Part shown: in pieces, positions 19,618 through 28,990 of the stretch
Numbering within the stretch: position 1 is the stretch's first letter
Layout of the letters: each line of letters starts with the position of its first letter
Assembly (NCBI GenBank): GCA_004764695.1
Contig: SMSO01000033.1
Coordinates: forward strand, 449,001-513,000
Direction: 5' to 3'
From: Schizochytrium sp. TIO01
Lineage: Eukaryota > Sar > Bigyra > Thraustochytrida > Thraustochytriidae
DNA: 64,000 bases
Made by a program: the position numbers and the translations under genes
The notes under the pieces: generated by a model
Databases searched by the model: none
Told to the model about the DNA's origin: nothing
The model's input: only the letters and a program-made list of their open reading frames with translations

Positions 19618-20448
19618 TTAGATGGTCTTCTGCTTCCTGCCAGGGGTGGGCTTCTTAACATCAACCTCCTTTGGCACAATGACGAGAACAAGAAAGCCAT
19701 AAATTGCATGCGCCGCACCAAAGAAGATGGCCAGCTCCTGGTCAATATGTTCAAGTCCAGCAGCAACAGCAAAAACACCAGCTACCATGAGGCCAACCTT
19801 TCCAGATGCACGAAGGCAGCGAGCATTCATGAGCATGGCGCCAACCAGAGGCATAACTGCATGTCCACAGAGTGTGGCCAGAAACACGTGAAAGAGAAAC
19901 TCCACATTAAGCTGCACAGGCTCTTCGTCCATCTTAACAGCGAGCATTGCGAAACCCTCCGCGACCTTGGGGCGGAGTTCCGGAGTCATCAGTCCAAGTC
20001 CGAGTGCCCACGTCATCACCATGTTTGGCAAAATTGTGAAGCTATAGGTGGGCATCAGAATGGTCAGCAAGCCCGTCAAAATGTCGTTTCCTGCAATCAA
20101 CGCCACAAGTTTCGGGAACCCAAGGTGAAGGTGCATAAAGACCAGTCCGGCAGCGATCACAAGTCTCGCGAGGCCAGTGGCACGTGCCTGTGCAACTGGC
20201 ATTTTAGCGTGCCAAGTAATCAAGTACGTGAAGGACATGGCCAACAAACTGGCACCGAGAAGTACACACCAGGTGCCTTCGTCTCCAAGAAGGTTCACGG
20301 GAGGGCGTCCCTGCACGCGAACCCAGGGCGTCATGGACTTCATCGTCTCGACCTGCGATTCTCCTACAAGGTAGTGCACAAGCGCCGGCGTGGTGTAGGC
20401 AGACCCGACGATCATGGCCAAAGAGGCTCCAAACGCAGTGGTCGCCAT
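19618..20448 (-). CDS. Multipass membrane protein of unknown function
   Basis: I choose MATTAFGASLAMIVG at 20448 as the start (276 residues); an extra Met 10 codons upstream at 20478 is possible. About seven hydrophobic segments are visible, for example FGASLAMIVGSAYTTPALV, WCVLLGASLLAMSFTYLITW, LARLVIAAGLVFMHLHLGFP, TILPNMVMTWALGLGLM, FLFHVFLATLCGHAVMPLVG, VGLMVAGVFAVAAGL and IFFGAAHAIYGFLVLVIV. The C-terminus is Lys rich and cytosolic-looking (KKPTPGRKQKTI). Codon usage is GC rich and consistent with strong expression. I do not recognise the family. An antisense 357-codon open frame covers the same bases, but it is low-complexity and lacks domain character, so the minus strand is preferred. 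Confidence 0.7.
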   Translation of the reverse strand: MATTAFGASLAMIVGSAYTTPALVHYLVGESQVETMKSMTPWVRVQGRPPVNLLGDEGTWCVLLGASLLAMSFTYLITWHAKMPVAQARATGLARLVIAAGLVFMHLHLGFPKLVALIAGNDILTGLLTILMPTYSFTILPNMVMTWALGLGLMTPELRPKVAEGFAMLAVKMDEEPVQLNVEFLFHVFLATLCGHAVMPLVGAMLMNARCLRASGKVGLMVAGVFAVAAGLEHIDQELAIFFGAAHAIYGFLVLVIVPKEVDVKKPTPGRKQKTI

Positions 20449-20478
20449 GTTGAAGTCAACCGGGTTGACACACAGCAA

Positions 20479-21620
20479 GCTAGCCTTCCAACAAAATTAT
20501 TGCACCAGGATCAGCCACGTTGAATTAGACACAAAGCTTCAGCTCAGCGGTAGGCGGACAGCACAGGCTACGCTTCGTTCGGGAACTGCTCCGCGGCGGC
20601 CTTCGTCCAAACTAGCTCAGGTTTCAAACAATCAACAATCGCTGTCACAATAAATCTTTACGTTCTTTTCTTCCTCAACTTTGGAACACTACCCGGTAGG
20701 GGTTGGCTATTCCTGTATACCATTTACTAACTACCTGCCGCCAACGTTCTCTCTTAACTGTCACTCTTCGCAAACTCTAGCTAGTAGAATCCTTAGTAAT
20801 CCGCTAGCAAACTCTAGCGGAAGAGAAAGTAAAAAGAGACGAAAGAGACAAAGAACGAGCGAAGGAAAGGGAAGAAGCTCCACGTGTACAACCTTCGTTT
20901 TCTCTTGAGGTCGCGTGAAGCATCCACCAGCGACTGCTCAGACTCGCTTAGGGATGCTCAGGTCGGTCGTCACAGGGTGGGTACCTGGGGCGCTGTCTTC
21001 GGGCCTTCTGTAGTGCTTCGCTCCGCATTGCCGGCAAGCTTTCTGGCTGAAGATTAGAACTTGCGGACAGGTCGATCTTTCTTGAATACACCATGTCTGG
21101 TGTACAAGAGGGAGGCCGGGGTACAACTGCTGATATTAGCGAACCAGGATCATAGACCGCAACCAAAAAGTGATTTCCCTTCTTCCTGTGCTTCAAGAAA
21201 GTTATGCATTTGCTTACTTCCTTTCGGAGTAGCAGCAGTAGAACTTCTTTTCTGCTGGGAGATTGGAAACGCAACAGAAACGAGCCCTTAGACTAGGCAG
21301 TGAGAGGCTCATGTGTCATGGCCATAGATTATTTGGTACGGCATTGTGAATGTAGATGGGCAATTCAATAACCTGCCTGGTTCTTCAACGTTTCATGCGA
21401 GATACCTGCGGCAAAGGATACCGGATGAATTCCGCGGATTGTGAAACGACCTTAGACACGGCCTGCCAGATTTCTGAGCACTATACGTACCTATGCCCAT
21501 CGCGAGGCATATATTCAAAGAAGAGCAAAGTTTATATAAGTTGGAGAACTAGGTACTATGAAATTTAATGTGGGAACCATCACCAAAACTTCGTGGAAAT
21601 TTACCAATTGGAGATTAATC
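20479..21620. other. Intergenic region upstream of membrane-protein gene
   Basis: About 1,140 bases with no recognisable gene. A GC-rich patch next to 20479-20640 probably forms the promoter and 5' UTR of the leftward membrane-protein gene. A purine-rich stretch lies at 20820-20880. The region leads into repeat copy 2. Confidence 0.5.
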
Positions 21621-22520
21621 TGTAAATTTACAAAGCTTGCATTTACAAAGTGGCGCTAAGGTCCAATCGTGGTTAAAGACTCGAGACTCAAAGCCAATTT
21701 TTAATTCATGTCCTTGAATGGTAGCGCACAAGGATGCCTCTGGCGGCATGGATATCACTATATTTGCGGGGCATTTTAAAATCTTGAATGCTCCGGGCTT
21801 GTCGTGGATGGTATCTAATACCGGATTTATTGCATAGTTTTGAGGTGCAATCCTCTCGGCAAATTACCAGTTTACACCACTGGCAGGGAAATGTTCGGCC
21901 TTGCGAATGAGCGCCTGCCGGAAGCCAACGAACGACACATCATCCAAGCTGTCTTGATTTTGATTCGTGATTGTGTTAACTTGTTGGGGTTTCGAATTCT
22001 GGCAAAAGGATAACACTGAAGTTTTCAAAGAGCCAAAGCACAAGTTTGCGGTGAATCTCGGTGGTCCAGTAGGACCCGCATGCCCGGCCTTATGAAGTTG
22101 ACCCCTCTACTACCGATGTCTCTGTAGACGGCGGAGAACGCCAATCTGACATTTGTAGTTCTCTTTTTGCTTGGCGAAGGGCACTTTGACGTAGATAATG
22201 GTACGGTCAGTGCTGCGTTGGTGGAACAAACCGCAGTCATAGGTGCGCTCGGCGTCATCACTTGCGTATATGCGATAAGCATCCGAAGGGCACTAACCAA
22301 GGCGCCAAACTTCTGATTCAGCACATTGATAATTTGAATTGAAGGTTTGGTTCACTTGTAGTATTTGAAGCTTGGTGGTTCCTTAGTCATGCCATTTTCT
22401 TTCCTGGCCTCCACTTCTTAACAAAAACCTAAATAATTACAATATATCATTCATATGGAAAGTCACTCACTACCTACCATTCGGAGATTATATAAGTTCT
22501 AACGTTTTCATAAGCTCAGT
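21621..22520 (-). pseudogene. Decayed TnpB/Fanzor-like nuclease fragment, dispersed repeat copy 2
   Basis: This is the better-preserved copy of the repeat, read on the minus strand. From right to left: AYRIYASDDAERTYDCGLFH (about 22,210-22,270); HRKLVLWLFENFSVILLPEF followed by ET, with the RuvC-II-type Glu intact (21,980-22,055); IKIKTAWMMC and, after a frame change, GFRQALIRKAEHFP (21,895-21,960); CREDCTSKLC then NKSGI (21,820-21,880), a zinc-ribbon half in which the second CG is lost; FKILKCP (near 21,780); and DIHAARGILVRY (21,720-21,760), the RuvC-III-type Asp region, followed by a stop as at TnpB C-termini. Frameshifts and stops inactivate it. Its right end is only about 40 bp from the frameshifted transporter gene. 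The N-terminal part of the nuclease is missing or unrecognisable. Confidence 0.7.
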
Positions 22521-22557
22521 ATATTTGTTGCAGCGCAAGGAGGAGAATCTATGGCGT

Positions 22558-24278
22558 TTATATTACTTTGACCTCAGTGGGTGTTGAGGGTTCCACTTGT
22601 CCAAGAGAAATAGGTGGCGAGAGCTCGACGCTTGGGTTTGTAGAGACAAACTGGCCCATAGTGCCTTGTTGACGCTGTTCGATCTGTCGGTGGTCTATTT
22701 GGTCGAAATACTCTTTCCATGAATCACCCTGGCGGTAGCGCAACGTGTCATGAATATCTAACTTGGCTTGGTCAAAATCAATCAGACACCCAATGAGAGC
22801 AGCCATCAGAAAAATAGGTCCTAACCCAACAATCGACCATCGAAGATGATCAAATTTCTCGTTGATTGTAGTGTAGAGGAGAGGCGGAAGCCAAGTCAAA
22901 AGACTTGCGAACGTGACGCGGATCGAAAAAAATGTGGTCTCTTTCCCGCCTGGCACCAAGGCGCTAAAAGTCCATTACAAACTGTAAAAATCCCTCCTAA
23001 CAGAAGGCCCCAAACAACACATAATGCTCCAACAATAAATACAACATAATCATCAGTGACCTGCTCAAAAGTATTACCAGCTTCGGCAGTTACAGTATCG
23101 CACATTCCATATTGGGTAGAATCCTGACTGTCTCCAGAGCTGCTATTGTTGCTTACGGGCACCGAGTCTGCAATCAAAATTGCCGGAGTGAGAAAAAAGG
23201 ATACCCCAGCTAAGATATTAATCCCGACGTAGATTCTCTTCAATGAAAAGAACTGAGCTAGCACGGAGATCAACAAAGACCCTGGAAGAGAAAACACCAA
23301 TGCTAGTGCCAAAAAGCAGGATGTAAGAAAGCTCGAAAAACCTAAATAAAATTGCAAATACGTAGTTGCCAGAATTGATATTGCACCTGCGCCAGCATTA
23401 CCAAAAGACCAAGAAATGAGAAACTTAGCCAGCTGTGGGTACGTGGTCCATACTTCACGACTCGAGTCAACAAGGTGTCCAAGACCAAAACACGCCTTGT
23501 TGACTTTGGGAATGCCAATTCCTCGAGATTTGATCAGGCGATATCCTGGGGAAAACCAGCAGACAGCATAAACCACAGATATAAAACCTCCATACGAGCC
23601 TTGATCAAACGAGTTCCACGAGAGGAGATGACCCAACAAAATGACGAACAATGCTACTACAACCTGAGAACCATTCATCATTAAGTATGCATAGCCAAGG
23701 TATCTTGTTACCTTCAAATCATCAGTTGAGAGTTCAGGCGCCAAGCTTGCAGACAAAAGTGCTGCACCCTCATATGCGATTCCGCCTAAGGCGAAAAAGA
23801 CGCCGATAGCGATTAAGCTAGCATTACTGTGCCATAACGGTTCAGGCAAGAATTCTGATGGGTTCTCAGGGTCCACAGTATGCGATTCCCCAGAAAGTAG
23901 TAAAATTGCCATTGCTAGACTGAACAAGAAGAGGCTTATATAAAAACCAGCTAGCAGGGTCTTTCGGTATGGGGTGATATCCGCCAATGTTCCAAGAAAT
24001 GGCCCTATGACGGCAATGGACACTCCCGTGATAATTCCGATTGTGGAGACAAACGAGCTTGCTTTCAGGCGCCCTCCGAGGATCATTGCGTCACAATCTG
24101 CCATAGCTCGAGCAAATTCGTTTTGTGCTACGCTTGCAAACAGGCCAGCAAAAATGCTTGGCGCTCCACGTGCAGCGAACAGGTACACAAAGCCACGCGC
24201 CTCGCCATTCTCCATGTTGGTACATCTGCTCAACCACGAGTTGGACTCGTACGCACCCCTCGATTCCTCCTTTGCCAT
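22558..24278 (-). pseudogene. Atg22/UMF1-like MFS transporter, interrupted by a 1-nt deletion
   Basis: This is a paralogue of the intact gene at 28991-30610, sharing EARGFVYLFAARGAPSIF (paralogue EGRGFVYVCASRGTTTIY), about 12 membrane segments, and a C-terminal INEKFDHLRWSIVGLGP. The first frame runs from 24278 to a stop near 22896 (460 residues) and the second (in-frame end) covers 22558-22959. Comparison with the paralogue (NSLFAALIPGGKE) shows that one base is missing at 22963/22964: NGLLA then out of frame to LVPGGKETTFF. The family includes yeast vacuolar Atg22 amino-acid effluxers and related solute transporters. The break may be a real inactivation or a sequencing error; most of the protein is otherwise well conserved, which favours recent loss or an error. 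Confidence 0.75.
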
Positions 24279-26173
24279 GGCGTTTTAATTTTCGTCTGCC
24301 TCGACCAGCCTTGCTCAAATTCTTAACGTGAGCAAGACTGGGCTCAGCACTACTTCAGCAGGCCTGAGCTTTCAGATTGTGGCAATCTTCAACTTCAAGC
24401 TCTTGCCAAGGACTTATCGAGGCTTCTCCCTTTTTCTTATTATTTTTCAGTTCTATACACGGGAAAGAAATAAAAAAAGAAAAGAAAAACACAGAAAAGG
24501 GGAAACTTGACAGAAGAAGGAAAGGAACGCCAGCACATCAGCGGTAGGTAGTACCAGACACTACTTCTACTTCTAATCCTTTACGTGGTTGAAAGCACAA
24601 GTAGACAATCACATATGAGCAAACTATATTTTAGACCATCATGATAGGCAGTAAAGCCGCCTACAACAGTAGGTCACTCACTCACTACATGGCCAGCTTA
24701 AGATACCTTACAGTGGAGCTAGCGACTACTCGAAGGCTGGACCATCGTCCTGGTCATCCGCACATCCACATCTGGAGCAGGCGGTCCATCTCCAAATGGA
24801 CATTCACTTACTTCGATGACCACGTTGGAAATCACCGATCGAAAATCATTGATCATAATCGAGCAGGGCGAGAGCTGAAAGACGGTAGGTACCAGCTAGC
24901 TACATCTTGAGCTCTCTCGAAGGGATTGGAAGGGTCTTTGAAGCAGAAGGGTGATAGAGTGAACGGTAGGTAGGCTTCATTGACAAGCCCACTGTGCATG
25001 TAATAGCTTGATTTAGGGTACCACGACCAAACATTCAGTCTACACGATTAAAAGAAGCTGCGTGTTTATAGTTATTGGAGAAAAGGCTCTTCGGAGTCGG
25101 CGTGCGTACAAACTTATTGCATTAAGTATCGTTGTCATGAGAACAGGAGGGGTGCCGGATCGTAACCGCTTTCAGTGGTTTTGACAGTTTCCCCCATACT
25201 TCCGAGGCGCGACTACAGTTTATGAAGCAGTCCATATACGTTTCCCTTGTGGGTATAGATAGATTGAGCAGGCTTGTACTTCCCGAGCTGGCACGATCCT
25301 CGAGAAGATCACCAGCGCTAGACTTTGGGACTTTCTCTTGCTCCTACACCATATCTCATGGCCATGTTACAAAGGTGTAATGGTGCAAAACTTTTATCAG
25401 CAGCGTTAACCTGTGCCTTGGTACTTTTCCCAAATCAAACGATCAAGATCGATCAATCAACCGATTGATGAATCATCGGTGGTGCTCTGAAAAGGTTACC
25501 TCTACTTCAACTTGAAGCATCACGAAATCAGTATTTGTATCTCCTTGCTGCAACCTGCGCGCAAAGGTTGCTTGGAGACATCCTTCTGGTGCGCCAGTGG
25601 CACCTCATTCAAGTCAAAAGTGCCACCAGCATGACCACCATAACTCTTAAACCCAAATACACGTGCACGTGCTGAGGACACAGCTCTTGGAGCTGAGCGG
25701 AAATCCTTTTAAAGACAGTTCCGCCCACAACCGAATTGAGGTGCCGTGGTCCTCAATCGCAGCCGTCTGCATTTCCAATGGTCGTCATGGCAGCGGTGCC
25801 GATCCTCACGATCACGATCATAATCATCATCGCCGCCGCCACGAAAGATGCCGTTGGTACACACCGTCTTCAGAACTTGCACCCGACGGCCAGCTCAATA
25901 GGGTGAAGTACTGCGCGTGTTTCATTTCGCGCCACTGACATGCATTGATGCAGGTAGGTACCTGGCTTTAGTGCATCTGATCATCAAAGGCTGAAGCCTG
26001 AGGCCACAGCGAACGGCTTTGCTGAGGAATTGTTTGGGCGTGCGCAACTTTATTTTATTTGTTGCAAACCAGACCGCTGCTCCGGGTGTCCTTGATTGTA
26101 GACAGTCTGATTAACGCCAAAGAAAGTAAACTAAACCAATTTCAATTCTAATTAGGTGTACAAGGTCTCAGGC

Positions 26174-26177
<4 letters not shown>

Positions 26178-26204
<27 letters not shown>
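26178..26204. repeat. (AT)n microsatellite
   Basis: A run of alternating A and T, about 13 units, within the gene-poor interval. Confidence 0.95.
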
Positions 26205-26207
<3 letters not shown>

Positions 26208-26526
26208 TTTATTAGAAAAGAGTAAACGTATATCATAAATCAATACCTGAATAGAATTGACTGTCATTATCATTTAAAAAAAAAATCAAAAACCCAGATA
26301 TCGGTATCTACGTATTCTTCACATTTTACCTACGATTCAATTAATCCTGAAAATAGTTCTCTTTCTTCGGCAATCGTTGGAAACGCCGCCCTTCGTGCCG
26401 CTGATCGTCCTTCCAAAGCCGAGGACCCCAGCTTCAAGCTCAGCATTTCGCCTTTCAAATCTCGAGCTCCAGGCTCGAATCGAGACGATCCTTCAGTTCC
26501 AAAGTTCCGCGATCTTGTTTTAGTCC

Positions 26527-26577
<51 letters not shown>
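26527..26577. repeat. (TTTC)n microsatellite
   Basis: About 13 perfect tetranucleotide units, directly after a GC-rich patch and before a poly-pyrimidine stretch. Confidence 0.95.
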
Positions 26578-26579
<2 letters not shown>

Positions 26580-27058
26580 TTTCCCCCTCCAAAACAGCCC
26601 TGCTAACCCCACATAGGCACTGCTACTGCCAGTAGGAGGGCGCCTATCTACTACTACTATGGACCTTTAAAGTACCAGGTCCTGTTCCCAGAAGACTGCG
26701 TATTTGTGTCCCCTCCGTGTCGCTCACTATACAGTGAGCGATAGGAAAGAAAGAAAGCACGCGTGCCTCGGATGCCCTCTTTCTGCCTATCAGTTTGCTG
26801 CTCAGTTTTCATGGTTAATGCCGCCCACACGCATTGAAGATGGTCCTTCGCAGATGGGCTGAGGAGCTTTGGGGGTCTTCTGAGAGGTCAGAAGGACCCG
26901 CCCATCGAAGGAGCCACTGCAGGAGAAGCGGCAGGGCCTATGGTGAAACGTCGTAAAGAGTCTCGTCTTGCATACAGTCAGTACCTATTCCAACTATGGC
27001 TCTGTATTTCATCATGAAGACAATAAAAATGATAAGTAAAAGGAAAACATAGAAATAA

Positions 27059-27113
27059 GTAAAACTAAAACTAAAACTAAAACTAAAACTAAAACTAAAA
27101 CTAAAACTAAAAC
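27059..27113. repeat. (AAAACT)n hexanucleotide repeat
   Basis: About nine tandem hexanucleotide units; the complementary strand reads (AGTTTT)n. The repeat lies between unrelated single-copy sequences. Confidence 0.95.
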
Positions 27114-27398
27114 AAAAGCTGTTTGTTTGTAGGTTCATGAGAGGTGAAAGAAACACATCAACAAACCGACGAACAGACTTCGAAGTTGTTGCCTCTTCTT
27201 TCTTCGCGTCTCCTTTCGCTTTTGGAACTCTTCGCAGACCCAGATCGCTTCGAGCCCAAAGTGAGCGAAAGGAACCTCAGATATGATATTGCAGTCAGCC
27301 AAAGGCCTAGCTAGAGTCGCGAGCATTTGCTGCCTTTACGAGAGATAGCGGTGCCGGTCTGAGATCGAATTTCGCGCGTTCTCGCTCCAAACTGCCAT

Positions 27399-27426
27399 TC
27401 TCTCTCTCTCTCTCTCTCTCTCTCTT
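27399..27426. repeat. (CT)n microsatellite
   Basis: About 14 dinucleotide units followed by a pyrimidine-rich tail. Confidence 0.95.
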
Positions 27427-27753
27427 CTTTCCGCAGAAGTGGTCAATTATTCTGGCTATAATGGTGATTTTATATATTTTTTTAATTTATTTTTAATTTA
27501 ATTTTAATTTTAATTATCAGTTTGGGGGTATTATGGTTTCTGAACAGAAAACAAACAAACAGTCTTGAAAGCGGCCTATGCACGGCTAGGACACTAACAG
27601 GGGTTAAGTACTTCTACCGGGAGGGTGGAAAAGTCATCATGGTGGTTTCATGAAGTAGTAGGGAAAAAAAGAATTAATCATAAATAAAGTAGATTCATTA
27701 AACCCACTCGTACCGATACATGTGTATATCGTATTTATTTTAATTAGAGAATG

Positions 27754-27780
27754 AATAAAGAAAGAAAGAAAGAAAGAATA
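27754..27780. repeat. (AAAG)n microsatellite
   Basis: Five to six tetranucleotide units bordered by AATAAA-like sequence. Confidence 0.9.
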
Positions 27781-27968
27781 AATTAAGAATAATAATCAAA
27801 TATACATACAACTCGGGATGTAAGCAGAAACCCGTCTATTACAAGCAGAAGCCGACTAAAGCCTGAGTGAACAGCGTTCAACCAATAGCATTGCTCCTCT
27901 CTTCACAGCCATGCACTACTACTGTGAGTGTAATCACATCATTTGAAGGATTAAAAAGGCCTCTAAGT

Positions 27969-27996
27969 TTCATTTCATTTCATTTCATTTCATTTT
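27969..27996. repeat. (ATTTC)n pentanucleotide repeat
   Basis: Five perfect pentamers followed by a TTTAG-type tail. Confidence 0.9.
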
Positions 27997-28990
27997 GGTT
28001 TAGTTTAGTTTCTAAGTCCTCTCGTTTTCTGCGACAGTGCACGAGCAGACTATTAATGGGTATCTATCATTAAATATAGGAGTGGCAGTATGCGGAAGCG
28101 CGGGTCCGTTTGCAGCTTCCTTCCGCGCGAGCCAGGGTTATTGTTTAGGGTAGGAGGTGGTTAGGGTCAGGCACGGCAATGTTTTGGGTCTTTAAAGGCG
28201 ACTAAAAGTTTAGTATTAGTTTTAGACATCAAATTGAAGAAGGACATGATTTTTGTAAAATGATTGAAATGTTCGAGCGACAACATGATTTCATGAGCTT
28301 TACAAAGCTTTGCCGCTTTTGATGAACTTGGGACTCGTTGTGCGGCATCTTTATCGACACGATCTCCGTCGAGACGTCTTCTGGCACTTCGTTTTTATTT
28401 GTTGTGCCTTCGATCATGGGGCTTGATGCCGGGTTTTTGCTTGATTTGGTTTAAAAAAGAAAAAAAAGAGGAAACCCGAAAAGAGTTACAATAAGGGCGA
28501 AAAACACTAAATTTCATTGAACTGCTCAAAGTTTGTTGCCCTTAGTGTGGTTTTTGTAAAATGTTTGACTGGCCGAGTCTCAAGTCCAAATCTGAATTGG
28601 CTCGCGCTCGACGTGGCCAGCGCTCGCTAGGAGGTGCCAACAGTGAGCTGCTGCAAAACCTCAACGTCACCTTGACGCTCGACTGCAACTTTCTAGTTGG
28701 CTGAGCAGCCTCGATCGCATCGGCAGCAAGTGCTTTCCGTAACTGAGTCCAGGACGACCTTGAAGCTGGAAACGCCAAACAAATAGCTGCGAGGCGTCTT
28801 GAAGACTTGCTTAAACCCCTTGCAGAAGAAACTTAATGTTCTGAGATCCTCCTGAGTGGCATTCAAGAACCTTGAGATAATTGAGAGATTTGTGAAAGTC
28901 CTACAGATCTGTAAGTGATCAGAGCAAGCCACACTCGCTGTTCACAGGTAGAAAGAAGGGGAAACATAAGCCGCAGTATTCACTACCATC

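Larger units (their letters stand above)
24279..28990. other. Gene-poor, microsatellite-rich divergent interval (4.7 kb)
   Basis: No protein of recognisable family is encoded on either strand. The interval lies between the two divergent Atg22-like paralogues and contains the simple repeats listed separately, a perfect 9-bp inverted repeat at 26720-26741, GGTAGGTA-type motifs (24541, 24884, 24964, 25951) and a GC-rich non-repetitive patch at 26380-26500. Promoters of the flanking genes must lie at its ends. Confidence 0.6.

Noticed and set aside
19450-20523. 357-codon open frame on the plus strand
   Set aside because: It is antisense to the hydrophobic multipass protein at 19618-20448. Its product is His/Lys-rich low-complexity sequence without any domain, whereas the minus-strand product has regular membrane segments.
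21980-22000. GGGTTTCGAATTC, resembling a tRNA B box
   Set aside because: It is the antisense of the PEFET codons in the Fanzor-like fragment, and no A box lies at the proper distance.
28542-28778. 78-codon minus-strand frame upstream of the intact transporter
   Set aside because: No domain, not supported by composition, and located in the probable promoter of the transporter.
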